Positions 11,901 through 22,189 of a DNA stretch of 64,000 nucleotides are shown here, piece by piece. The notes beneath the pieces are model-generated. The model worked only from the letters and a program-made list of their open reading frames with translations. It did no database searches and had not been told where the DNA came from. The stretch covers positions 42,013-106,012 of the forward strand of contig RWJK01001622.1 of assembly GCA_004335835.1 (NCBI GenBank), in the 5' to 3' direction. Origin of the DNA: Scenedesmus sp. ARA3. Its lineage: Eukaryota; Chlorophyta; Chlorophyceae; Sphaeropleales; Scenedesmaceae. The translations under genes and the position numbers were made by a program. Numbering within the stretch: the first letter of the stretch is position 1; every line of letters starts with the position of its first letter.

Positions 11901-14079
11901 TCATGGCGCTGCGAATGCTCTCAGTGCCACATGGCCACCCTTCCCTGCCAGGCCATTTGCATATCTCAGCTGCTGCAGCACTTTTGATCATACCTGCGCA
12001 AACATGCCCAGTGCTGCCATGGCGCTGCCCATGCTCTCAGTGCAATATGAGCCCCCTTCCCGCCAGGCCATCTGCCTATCCCAGCTGCTGCAGCACTTCT
12101 GATCATACCTGCGCAAACATGCCCAGTGCTGCCATGGCACTGCCCATGCTCTCATCACTGGCAAAGCCGTATCCCTGCTAGCCGATATTCCCATCCCAGC
12201 TGCTGCAGCACTTTTGATCATACCTGCGCAAACATGCCCAGTGCCGCCATGGCGCTGCCCATGCTCTCAGTGCTACATGGCCCCCCTTCCCCGCCAGGCC
12301 ATTTGCCTATCCCAGGTGCTTCTACACATCTGATCATACCTGCGTGAACATGCCCAGTGCTGCCATGACGCTGCTGCCCATGCTCTCAGTGCTACATGGC
12401 CCCCCTTATCCCGTCAGGCCATTCGCCCATCTCAGCTGCTGTAGCACATACAAACACACCTGCGCAAACATGCCCAGTGCTGCCATCGCGCTGCCCATGC
12501 TCTCAGTGAACTCGCCCAGGCTCGCCAGCAGGCTGGGCTCCTGCGCGGCGCCGCTCCAGCCGGCAGGCGCGGCGGCGGGCTTGCGCCTGCACATGGCAAC
12601 ACAATCGACACTGCACACTCAGAGTGTTGTACATAAATAGCTCGTTCGGACAACAGCCTTTGCACTCCGAACATGCAGTTGGTAGCGGTCACAACTATGC
12701 AATATGTAAGCTGCGCAATTGACATCATCATTGCTCGCACCTGAGCCAGGCCATGCAGCCGCTGCGTGGTGCCGCCAGCATGAAGAACTCGCCCGTGTTC
12801 CAGTCCTCCAGGTAGTGGTGCGCCAGCCGCGTCGCGTCAGCGCCCTCGCCCACGCGGCACAGCTGGCCGGTGTCCTGCAAGCAGCCAGCACCAGTGCGGC
12901 AAGCAGCATGAGGTTGGGTGGTGGAGTTGGTGGGTCACAAGCAAGCTGCAGCCTTCTGATGTTGTGTGTGCTGCAGTTGTGGCTGATGAGAACCATGCTC
13001 CTGAGTCGCTTGCAGTTGTTAGGTGCACAGTGCATGCGGCTGATGTGCTGTTGGATGCATGCAAGGGCTTCAGCAGCAGTCAATGCCAACTGTAAGCGTT
13101 CTATGCTACACTGCTGACATATGATCACAATGTATATCCTGGAATGCCACTCCATGCAAACTAGGGACGGAGTACTGAACGTTCAGCCCACCTGGTTGTA
13201 ATAGTACTGCTGCTGTGACGCTGCGGCCTCCTGCTCGCCCACCACATGCTCTTGGTCATGGCCATTGTAGTCTATTACGCCATCATGCTGCGGCAGCGGA
13301 TGCTGCAGGTACTCTGCTGCAGGCTGCACCTCAAACCGCAGTGTTTTGGTGGCCAGCAAGCTGCTGTGTTTCAAGGGGCTGCTGGGGATGCTGCTTTGTG
13401 AAACTACCTTTGCCACTGCAGGACTGCTTGGTGCATGCGCCACGGTTGGTGGGTCTGCTGCTGCTGCTGCTGCCGCTGCTGCATCTTGCTGTTTGTGTGC
13501 TGCTGCACTTTCCACAGCTATGGGTGCATCTACTGGCGCTGTTGCTGCTTCCTGCAAGCTGGCAGGTTGCCGGGCGTCCCAGACTGGCTGTTGGGTGCTC
13601 GATGGGTCACTGCTGACAGCTAAAGGGTTGCTGAACACTGAGAACTGCTGCAGAGGCGCAGCCGGCTCCTTAGTGGTTTGCTGTCTGGATAACTGTCCCT
13701 GCTGCTGCTGCTGCTGCTGACCTGCAGTTTGCTGCAGCTGCACTTGTGGCTGCTGCAGTGTTTGTTGCTGCTGCTGTTGCCGCTGCATCAATGGTTGCTG
13801 AGACTGCACAGCTGTAGGCTGTTGCACGCGCGTGCGCAGTGGTGCCAGTTGGCCGGGCCGTGGAAAAGCTGCCGTATCGTTTTGTGAAGGATCACTGCTT
13901 CTGCGTCTTGATTGTTGTCTGGCCATGGCGATGGCATTTGCCAAACCCTGCTGCTGCTGTTGTTGCTGCTGTTGAGTGCTGCCTGTGCCAGCTGGCTCAG
14001 GTGCAGCTGCGGGTGCTGCTGCGGTGCCAGCATCAAAATCAGCGCCTCCTCCCCCCTGACTGGTTCTACGTCTGAACAT
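8905..14079 (-). CDS. TMEM237-like tetraspan protein (ciliary transition zone candidate)
   Basis: Eight exons join in frame to 688 codons plus stop: 14079-13192, 12874-12741, 12586-12460, 11574-11470, 11228-11125, 10269-10116, 9662-9589 and 9385-8905. Exon 1 (296 codons) is low-complexity and Gln/Ser-rich. Exons 4-7 each bring one hydrophobic segment: GLAGGLALLSLFMTYLQYI, AFFTLISLSLVSA, VLALYLLAYAANLLA and LLRIVSCGLAWAVVCY. The blocks FLAYYSAHAQ, SLVSASSRLAYDQL and ATPIDDQL match my recollection of TMEM237, a four-helix transition-zone membrane protein with a disordered N-terminus; no alignment was run. The product is longer than the human protein, mainly through the Gln-rich N-terminus and an Ala/Gly/Ser-rich C-terminal tail. 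It is divergently transcribed from the ABHD4/5-like gene. Three of its introns hold large arrays of exon-edge copies. Gene structure is well supported; the family name is moderately so. Confidence 0.7.
9959..10025 (-). repeat. Copy of exon 6 end in the next intron (TMEM237-like gene)
   Basis: The end of exon 6 (RRDVGYWALPLQQAFVKK, then GTGGGT) is repeated here, 157 bp downstream of the real junction at 10116. The encoded peptide is almost unchanged except at the 5' edge of the copy. Confidence 0.75.
10380..10795 (-). repeat. Four upstream copies of exon 6 start with acceptor (TMEM237-like gene)
   Basis: The acceptor and first ~60 bases of exon 6 (LRVADGSVLALYLLAYAANLL) occur at 10787, 10683, 10562 and 10440 before the real exon start at 10269. 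Every copy keeps the AG acceptor. Three keep the peptide nearly intact; the farthest has LRVVDGSLLALYLPA. Only the last copy is continuous with the rest of exon 6. Confidence 0.8.
10955..11030 (-). repeat. Copy of exon 5 end (TMEM237-like gene)
   Basis: The segment encoding LVSAASRLAYNQLRGFRPS and its splice donor repeats the end of exon 5 (LVSASSRLAYDQLGGFRPS). Its junction is at 10958, against 11125 for the real one. Confidence 0.75.
11771..12507 (-). repeat. ~116-bp tandem array of an exon-3 end (seven copies)
   Basis: The last ~46 bases of exon 3 plus donor and ~70 bases of intron are repeated. Junctions fall at 12460 (real), 12340, 12224, 12109, 11994, 11878 and 11771. Spacing is 120, 116, 115, 115, 116 and 107 bp. 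All copies encode a version of ESMGSAMAALGMFAQ. Differences are mostly synonymous, one copy has an in-frame 3-bp insertion, and the two most distal have a few replacements. All keep a GT donor. It is not a CRISPR: the unit is exon plus intron, with no unique spacers. Confidence 0.88.
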
Positions 14080-14471
14080 ATTCAGGGCTGGGTGTTGACA
14101 GCCAGTTCAAACTTCAAGTCAACTTTGTGAACCTTCAAGCATGTCAAGTGCTAAGCTACACCGACGTGAACACAAGCTCAACCTGAAAGATTACACACTA
14201 ATAAACTAGGGAATAAACGTGTGTTTACGTGCGGCAAGCCAGCGTGCGACCACCTCCGGCCAGGCTCTTGCAGATGGCACAAGTCAAAGCATGCAAATGA
14301 GCAAATTTTAGCAACGAAAGAACACACAATCATTGATTGTGGCATACCGATGTCACGTGCGTGTTCCGAAGGGTCTTCGAGCAAGAGAAGGGTTTCAAGT
14401 GATGACAACACATGCGCAGAGCACGTTCAAGACGGCTGGCAGCATCGATGCCAGTAAGTTAGTCTGATCTC
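14080..14471. promoter_or_regulatory. Shared 392-bp region between divergent genes
   Basis: This region separates the start codons of the TMEM237-like gene (-) and the ABHD4/5-like gene (+), so it should hold both promoters and 5' UTRs. It is A/T-richer than its surroundings and lacks the CTG repeats common elsewhere. An octamer-like ATGCAAAT lies near 14292. No canonical TATA box stands out. Confidence 0.5.
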
Positions 14472-17320
14472 ATGTTTTCTCACGCGTTTGCAAACAGAGG
14501 CGTGCCTCGCACTTTGTTCCACACAGCCAGTATCCGTTGCAGCAGCAGAGCAGCACCCTATCCACACAGTTCGCTCATTACAACATCAGCAGCGCCTCGT
14601 GCGATCATGAAAGACTCTGGGATAGCGGATGCGGCAGCAGAGCTGGTTACCTCCGCAGAGGCACCACAGCTGCCCTGGTGAGGACTTGTGATGTCAGGCC
14701 ACTTGCTGCCAGCAGCAGGCCTGAGGGCTTCTGCTCAGAATATTGCTGCACTGACTGTTGCATCCTTTTAGAAGTCAAAACAACTGTTACCTGATATGCT
14801 CAGCTTAACATTTTGTAAGCACCAGCAGCGTCACTGCACCAGGCTGCACCTTTGCTCTGATGCAGCAACACATGCCCAGGCATGCCGCGGCTGCATGCAT
14901 GCTGATGCAACAGGTGGATGAAAGTAACACGCTGGCGGCCAACCAGCAAAGAGGAGGCTGTACATGCAGAAAGAGGCATCCTGAACCTCCTCAGGTAGCT
15001 TGCTGAGGTGCCAGCTGGTTGCACATGATCCATGCAGGTCCATTGAACTGTGTGAATCAGCATGTGCATGCATGGCGCTGTGCCATTGGCTGAACCTGCT
15101 ATCTTTTATTGTTTGAGAGCATGCAGTGCGTCAGCTGTAGGTTTCATGAACAGGCTGCCACACAGCAGGTTTGATCAGCGTCAGTGTCAGCAGAGCAGCA
15201 ACGCACTCTGAGGCCAGCTGCCTCCGCATGCAATGCGTGTATGTTCCAATGCCTTTGACTATTTCATGTTGTTCATGTCCACGCCGCTGTTATACGTCTC
15301 ATTATTGTGACGCAGGAGCAAGTGGCAGGTGGAGGATGTGCCAGTGGGCCCCGGGCCCGAGCAGTACATGCACACGCTCACCAACAGCAGCAGCAGCGGC
15401 AACGAGCCGGTCAAAGGCCCTGCAATGGTGCTCATGCCTGGCTACGGAGCTGGATCAGGCTTCTTCTTCAGGTGCAGCAGCTTGCTACTAGCACAGCAGC
15501 TGGAGCTCAGTACAGCAGCTGCCCTGACAAGCAAAGCATGGGTTTGCAGTGGGTTTGCAGTGCAGTGGAAGTACTGTGCCCTGCAGTGCAGAGGAGTGCA
15601 GTGCAGCTGCTGAGTCAGCACCATGCGGTGCACTGAGCGCACTCACCTTGACAGCCAGCAGCCGGTCATGCAGCTCAGCATCCCCGCCGTTGCAATGCAA
15701 AGTTCTGTTCAGGCGCATGCTTGCGCGTGCACAACTGACATGCTTCATGGAGAATCATCTCCACATGTTGCGCCACCAGTTATGTTGCTGTTGTGTTTGC
15801 ACATATGTTTGTCTTGTCCTGCAGGAACCTTGACGGGCTGGCGCGCGTGTTCAACCTCTTTGCAGTTGACTGGCTAGGCACAGGCCTCTCAGGTGTGCAG
15901 ACAGCAGCAGGTGCAGCAGCATCCTCTTCAGCGTGGTTGACAGCCTTTGCACGTATACGCTATGAGAGCAGCTGCTGTGCATCTGGTGCTCTGCATGTAT
16001 CACCTTGCTGTGACCAATGCTAAGATCATATCGTGACAGCAAGTTGTTCCTTACTGTGCAGGCCGGCCGCCATTCACTGCGCAAGACAGGCCCGCCACTG
16101 AGGACTTCTTCCTGGAGAGCCTCAACACGTGGCGGAAGGAGCAGGGCTTGGACAGCTTCATCCTAGTGGGGCACAGCCTAGGTGAGCAATTCCTGGTCAG
16201 ACAATTTGTATGACTGTTTTTGTATGTTTGTTTCAAAGCGCTTCTTGAAGCAGGGCCAGCTGCCACTGGGCTCCGTCTTGTCAATGTTCTGACAGCTCAG
16301 CTTACCGTGTTATGCAGTGCAATGGCAATCAACATGCATCACCAATAGTGATCTCGCCTGCCTACAATCACGGCCGCACCTTTTTTTAAATTGCCCGACA
16401 GATGCATTGTGCGCCCGCTTGCTGCTGTTGTGATTGCTGTTGTGCTGTGCCGTGTGCAGGCGGCTACCTTGCAGCCAGCTATGCGCTGCGGCACCCGGAG
16501 CAGGTGCAGCACCTGGTGCTGGTGGGACCCGCAGGCATTGTGAGTGTACAAGTTGGTTTTTTTAATTAAGCAGTTGCCAGGCGCTGCAGTGTAGGGCTGC
16601 TCGCTAGCATGCGCCAATCACTCAGCATGTTGTACAGTCCTGCGGTCGGTCTGCCTGGCATCTATTCACATGCCACTGTCTAGTCAATTGTCATGAACTG
16701 CAACCAGGGTTCTGCCTTGCTTGCTCACCTGTGTGCTTGCTGATAGCTCCACTGTGTAAGCTGACACCACCCACAGCACACCAAGCTGGAGTCAGGGCTG
16801 GGAGAGCTGCTTCGCGACTGACAGCTGGTCGCGGCGCAGCCATCTTTTCCAGCTGTCAAAGCGCTGAATCAAACATATGCCTGCCTGTATGGCCCTATCT
16901 TCCGTGATATGCTGCTGCAGCCTACAAAACCAGAAGGCTGGGAGAGCCGCTTTGCTACTGACAGCTGGTCGCTTCGCAGCCAGCTGTTCAAGCTGGCAGC
17001 CCACGCCTGGGGCAGCGGCATCACCCCTTTCAGCCTGATCAGGGCGCTGGGGCCGTGGGGGCCAGGGCTGGTGGGGAAGTACGTGACCGGGCGCTTCAGC
17101 ATGCACGGTGAGAGTAGTTGTCTCAGTAACTGCTTGGCTGTGATTTTTGCATGCCCAGGCGTGCCGCTTGAGCCTGCCCAGTTGTCTCGCTTCAGGAATC
17201 ACTATTACGGAATATTGTAGCAGTATTGATAAACCTCCTTTGTGCTGCTGCATGCAGGCATGCCGCTTGAGCCTGCCAAGTTATTGAATCTTGGGATTAC
17301 CCTTACCACTTCCCTCCTCA

Positions 17321-17355
<35 letters not shown>

Positions 17356-18790
17356 GTGCAGGCATGCCGCTTGAGCCTGCTGAGTCATCCACCTTCAGGG
17401 ACTACTTCTACCATATCGCAGCAGCACGTGGCAGCGGGGAGTATGCACTGCGGCACATATTGGTGAGGCAGTGCTCTAAGCATTAGGCTGGCAGTGTGTT
17501 GCACGGCTGCACTTGCGTGCCAGCACACAGCCGGCACTGCTGCAGAACCAGCCGGTCCCGACTGCATCAGTGTGGGCAGAGTCCTTGCCATGCAGACTGT
17601 CCTGCTATTCTCTATCACTGATGTCTTCGCGCCTGCTGCGGTTGCTGCTGCTGCTCTGCTGGTCTGCTGCTGCAGGCCCCAGGCGCGTGGGCACATGCGC
17701 CGCTGCAGGAGCGGCTTGCGGAGCTCAAGGTGCCTGTCACTTTCATTTATGGCGAGCATGACTGGATGCAGCCAGCAGCAGGCCAGGCGCTGGCAGACAA
17801 GCTGGACCAGATACGGCCGCGCAAGGTGGGTGCAGGCTGACCAGCAGGCATCAGCAGAGAGTTCAAGTGATTAGGTTTTATTGTTAGTGTGTGGTGTTAT
17901 GCGATGTGGCCGCAGCAGGCCAGGCGCTGGCAGACAAAGCGGATCAGCTACGCCCGGGCAAGGTGGGCTGTTGGCCAGTGAGCACGGCCGCTGTTGGGTT
18001 GGGCTTTGTCCCATTTGTGGCACCTGCTGCTGCATTTGCTGTTCTCATGGTCTGCAGGTTGCCTCACACCACCAAGTTGGGATTGTGCCAGACAGTGACC
18101 ACTTTGTGCTCAAAGAGCAGCCGCAGGCCTTCCTTCTCAATGCCATGCTGCTGCGCAGCATCTGCGTGGGATCTGCTCCTGCATCTGCTTATTCCAGGGC
18201 ATCTCACTCATGACACCCGCTGCTGCTGTACCTATGGCACTTGCATCCTAACCGCTTGCAGGTTGCCTCAGACCACCGAGTGGAAATTGTTCCGGACAGC
18301 GGCCACGTTGTGTTCCTAGAACAGCCCAGACACTCAATGCTATCCTGTTGTGGCACCTGCTGCTGCATCTGCTGCTTTCATGGTCTGCAGGTTGCCTTAA
18401 ACCACCGAGTGGAAGTTGTTCCAGACAGCGGCCACTTGGTGTTCCTGTAGCAGCCGCAAGCTTTTGATTCAGTCCTTTTACGGCATCTGCTGCTGCGTCT
18501 GCTGCTTTCATGGTCTGCAGGTTGCCTCAGACCATCGAGTGGAAATCGTGCCAGACAGCGGCCACTTTGTGTTTCTAGAGCAGCCGCAGGCCTTCAATGC
18601 AGCGCTGCTACGCAGCATGGAGTCGTATTTGCCACACGGGCTAGCAGCAGAGGCAGCAGCACAGGAGGAGCAGGCGCTGCGGGTGAAGCAGGAGCAGCTG
18701 GTGCAGCAGATGCGGCAGCGGCAGCAGGAACGGCAGGCAGGGGAGCAGCAGAAAGAGCAGCAGCAGCAGCAGTTGGCTTCTGACACTTGA
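14472..18790 (+). CDS. Alpha/beta hydrolase of the ABHD4/ABHD5 (CGI-58) family
   Basis: Nine exons join in frame to 445 codons plus stop: 14472-14677, 15316-15471, 15825-15892, 16062-16181, 16460-16539, 16921-17107, 17362-17462, 17676-17825 and 18521-18790. The fold is complete: oxyanion-loop region MPGYGAGSGFFF, nucleophile elbow GHSLGG, LVLVGPAG, the family block LGPWGPGLV, acid YGEHDW and catalytic His in SGHFVFLEQP. Family members hydrolyse or transacylate lipids or act as lipase co-activators in lipid-droplet turnover. The Ser nucleophile is present, unlike human ABHD5 where it is Asn, so catalysis is plausible. The HX4D motif described for CGI-58 reads HX4E here. The N-terminal ~45 residues are basic and Ser/Ala-rich and could be an organelle transit peptide. 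The C-terminus ends in a Gln-rich helical tail. Introns hold echoes of exons 6, 7, 8 and 9. Confidence 0.88.
16795..16860 (+). repeat. Partial copy of exon 6 in the preceding intron (ABHD gene)
   Basis: This segment matches the start of exon 6 (GWESRFATDSWSLRSQLF) as GWESCFATDSWSRRSHLF. In the frame set by the upstream exon it reaches a stop, so it is an intronic relic and not an exon. Confidence 0.75.
17159..17316 (+). repeat. Two upstream copies of exon 7 start (ABHD gene)
   Basis: The acceptor AG and first bases of exon 7 (GMPLEPAE...) occur at 17159 and 17258 before the real start at 17362, a period of about 100 bp. Similarity fades after about 15 codons. Confidence 0.75.
17915..17962 (+). 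repeat. Copy of exon 8 end (ABHD gene)
   Basis: The sequence for AGQALADK.DQ.RP.K followed by GTGGG repeats the end of exon 8, whose real junction is at 17825. One inserted base breaks the frame in the copy. Confidence 0.75.
18058..18460 (+). repeat. Three upstream copies of exon 9 start (ABHD gene)
   Basis: The acceptor and start of exon 9 (VASDHRVEIVPDSGHFVFLE) occur at 18058, 18262 and 18391 before the real exon at 18521. Each copy keeps TGCAG and most of the peptide, including the His, but diverges or meets a stop soon after. The last two steps are 129 and 130 bp. Confidence 0.82.
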
Positions 18791-19183
18791 TAACATGGTT
18801 CGAGGCAGCGGCGTTGAGCTGCTGCGCCTGCAGTGGGGCTCTTGATAGCAGCATAAGCAGTTGCAGTTGGTGACAACATGGAGAGTGCCTGTTTGACAGC
18901 GTTTGCTGTTGTGCAATAGACTGACTCGTTTATATTATGTGATGTTAATTGCTGTCAAATAATCGTTGTATCTGCATGTTTTGTTCTTGCATTCACGGTA
19001 AAACCGCATTTGAGACGACATTGTGACACGCATCGCCGACAGGTGTGCTCCCGATGCCAGGTGGAGTTACCTGTCGTTCATGTTTCCTATGAATAAAAAC
19101 ATCTGGTATTTGCGAAGCCGCTCGTGCCCCTGCTGTCAATTCAAACGCGCAGCTAAATACTTGCCGGCAGCAGCGCTGCTAGC
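18791..19183. other. Intergenic region between ABHD-like gene and Pmp-like pseudogene
   Basis: This region holds the 3' UTR of the hydrolase gene and the promoter side of the next gene on the same strand. No TGTAA was found in the first ~250 bases and no other feature was recognised. Confidence 0.4.
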
Positions 19184-20912
19184 ATGGCGCGTACAGTCCT
19201 GCTGCAGACGGGTTCAGCAGCAGCAGCCTTATCACTACTGGCTTTCACTTGCCTGAGATTCGTTTTATCTGATCCGGAGCGTCCAACAGCCGAGTGCCAG
19301 ATCGTGATCCTGGGCTATGGGGACAGCGGCAGCAATAGCAGCAGCAAGCATGGAATCCACTTTGCCAGCTTGAACTGCAGCAGCTCAGATGGGCATCTGC
19401 CCGTTCACATCAACAAGATGCATATGTCCCGTTTCCAGGCATCCTTCCGTGGTGTGGCCATCGTCAGTAGCAGTGACTGCAAAGAGTACGCTGGGGGTAA
19501 CAGCGGGTTGCGGACCACTGCATTGCTGTACTTCTGCAGCAACCATACGCTGAGCCTGCTGCAGCCGTTGCTCCTGGGCATGCTGCTGGTGGATGCTAGC
19601 AGCAGACGCCACCTTGGCGACCCAGGTTTGCTACTGTTTGGAGGCAGCATCAGTGCCAGCATCATCCGGGGAATGTTCCTCAACAACACAGCTGGCACAG
19701 CACTTGTTGTGCAGCAGCAGGCAAGCTTGCAGGTGCAAGACACGGCAGTGATCGGTCATACAGGGGCACAGGGTCTGGCTACCTATGCATCTGAGGAGGC
19801 TGCCCTGAGAATAAGCAACAGCAGCTTCAGCGGCATGACAGCATGGGGGGCGATTCAAGCTGTGGATCAAACCAGCGTCACAATTGATGGCAGCACCTTT
19901 GCATCCAACAGTTTCAATGCATGGGAAAACTCGACAGGCGGAGCATCGACCCTGTATGGAGACAGCACTGCAGTTGTGAGCGGGAGCATTTTCAGTCGCA
20001 ACACAGCAGGATCAGGCACGGCAATAACTGTGGCGGAAAATGCACAGGTACGTCCTGGGAGGCCCTGCACTTCTTCATATGTGTGTTCAGTGTGCGACCT
20101 CATTACAATCACGCTGCATAACATCACAATCATTCCTGTTCTGCCCAACTTTCAAGGCAGGCTTCGGCCAAGGGTTGTGGTGCGACTTCAATCGCAGCAC
20201 AGAAAAACATGCCGCCGACCAACGCTGTGCTGCTGCAGGCAAACATCACCTCATGCGTGTTTGACCAGAACACCGCTCCTGTGGAAGGCGGCACTGTTGC
20301 GGCGACTCAAAGCAGCCAGGTGATGAAGTGCGGCCTGCGCAGCAGCTTGCACCTGCTGATGACATATGTGCTGTTGCACTGGGACGCAAAGCTTCCTTCA
20401 AATCCAAGCACTTTGAAGAGCGCTGTCAACTCTTTGTAAGGTTGTCTCTTTGTCAAGGTGTTCAAGTCAAAAGCAGGGCTGCTGGTGCTGCTCTGCAATG
20501 AACAACATGTTGCGTCATGTTGCAGTTTGACAAACTTCCTGCAAGCATCCTTGTCCTCTGCATGCACTGCCCTGCAGGTGGTTCTAGCGGGCTGCACTTT
20601 CAGCAGAAACCAAGGCGCATTTGGAGCAGCAGTGGCTCTGGATGCTGACGCCACTGCAAACATCAGCAACTGCACCTTCGCAGTCAACAAAGTTACCGAC
20701 TCTGGCGCAGCAATCTACGCAAGCGGCAGCAGCTCAGTCAATGTTACTTTGACCAAGCTGATCAACAACAGTGCGACAATGTCTGGTGCTGCGTTTGCAC
20801 TGTACTCCAGTGCCACAGCCAGCATCAGCAACAGCCTGTGTGTTGGCAACAGCGCAAGGATGTACGGAGGCTGCCTTTTCACAGAGAGCTCTGCAGTGAG
20901 TGCACATGCTGA

Positions 20913-20951
<39 letters not shown>

Positions 20952-21723
20952 CAGCTGCTGCTGCGACATGCATCACTGAGCCTCTTGCTGGCGCTTGACT
21001 GAGCCCGTCACTTCACTTGTGGAGCCAGCTTGACAGTAAAGGCAACATTACACTTGTGCAGCTACAAGTACTTTCACGCTTGCTGTGCTGACGCAACCAA
21101 TTTGTTCATTGGCTCGCCGTCATGCTTTGCTTATGGCCAGAGGCCGCTTTGTGGATGGCTCGTACTGTGGTTTACGGCATGCACCAACTGCTGCCACTGC
21201 AGGCGCTGCACATAACTGACACAATTGTCGCTGGCAATTCGGCTGTTTCTAGCGGAGGCGGGCTGTCGCTTGGGGTCTTTGCTGGCGCGGTGAAGGTGAG
21301 CAGCATCTCCCATGCACTGCAACATGATGCTTGTTGCAGCTGCAGCACACATATAACAGCATACTGGACAGCAATGACACGCAACTATATGCTGTCGCTC
21401 TGTCTTTAAAGGGGCTTCCCCTTCCAACTAGATGGATCGCAGCCGCAGCCTATTGCCCGCCTGCTGATAAGCAGCTGAACACTGTGTGCCGACATGTGTG
21501 GGTGTTTGTTGCAACTTCAGCAAAGCCAAGCTGTGTGTGTCGCATTTCCTGCTGCTTTTACCCCTATGAGCAGCGTTGTAGGATAGGAATGAGTCGTAGG
21601 ATAGAGCTCTCAAGCCCACACCAGGTCTGTCCATGTCCTTAATGTATTCATGGAAGAGCAAATTGTTGGGCAGACTTGCCTGCTTCTGATGCATAGGCCT
21701 TCAAAACTTGTTAGCTCCCATGT

Positions 21724-21795
21724 GAGCCTCACGCTGGCACCTAAATGGGGTTCCCACTCCTTATTTTGAATGGAGTATGTAACGCAATGTTTTTG
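21724..21795 (+). mobile_element. Second LINE 3' end
   Basis: The segment from GAGCC at 21724 through GGGGTTCCCACTCC and a GGAGT hairpin arm to ATGTAACGCAATG parallels the LINE 3' end at 8650-8720. The 5' limit is unclear and no coding part is seen. It lies inside the Pmp-like pseudogene. Confidence 0.5.
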
Positions 21796-22087
21796 CGTTA
21801 TGTGCACTACAGGTTCTTCTGGAGAGATGCTTCGTAGCAAACAACTCTGCCGACCAGTGAGTTATCTACAGCGCCAGGTCACCTGCACTATTGGACCCGT
21901 CGCGGGCTTCCTGCGCCAGGCGGCACCCTCCTGGCATGCTTGTCTGCATTCAGCACTTCTGACCTGCATCTGGGCACGTAAACTGTGCTTGCTAGCGCAT
22001 GTCAGACATTCTCCCTCTGCCAGAGCCCGCCCAAGCTCACCTTTATGGGCAGCCTGCCATGAGTTACCCTGGCAAGTATCCTGGGCT

Positions 22088-22091
22088 GCCA

Positions 22092-22187
<96 letters not shown>
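22088..22187 (+). repeat. (CTG)n tract, ~33 units
   Basis: A long uninterrupted CTG run (about 22094-22186) lies in an intron of the Pmp-like pseudogene, before a segment with GGGVCVTGNSSVVLHST. Poly-Ala, poly-Leu and poly-Cys frames through it are artefacts. Confidence 0.9.

Positions 22188-22189
<2 letters not shown>

Noticed and set aside
11771..12507. CRISPR-like array
   Set aside because: The repeat is a full ~116-bp unit of exon end plus intron with no unique spacers, in a eukaryotic gene.
16791..16823. Alternative ABHD exon continuing from the CACCCACAG acceptor
   Set aside because: In the exon frame it reaches a stop after about a dozen codons; the segment matches a partial copy of exon 6, and joining 16539 to 16921 keeps frame and family sequence.
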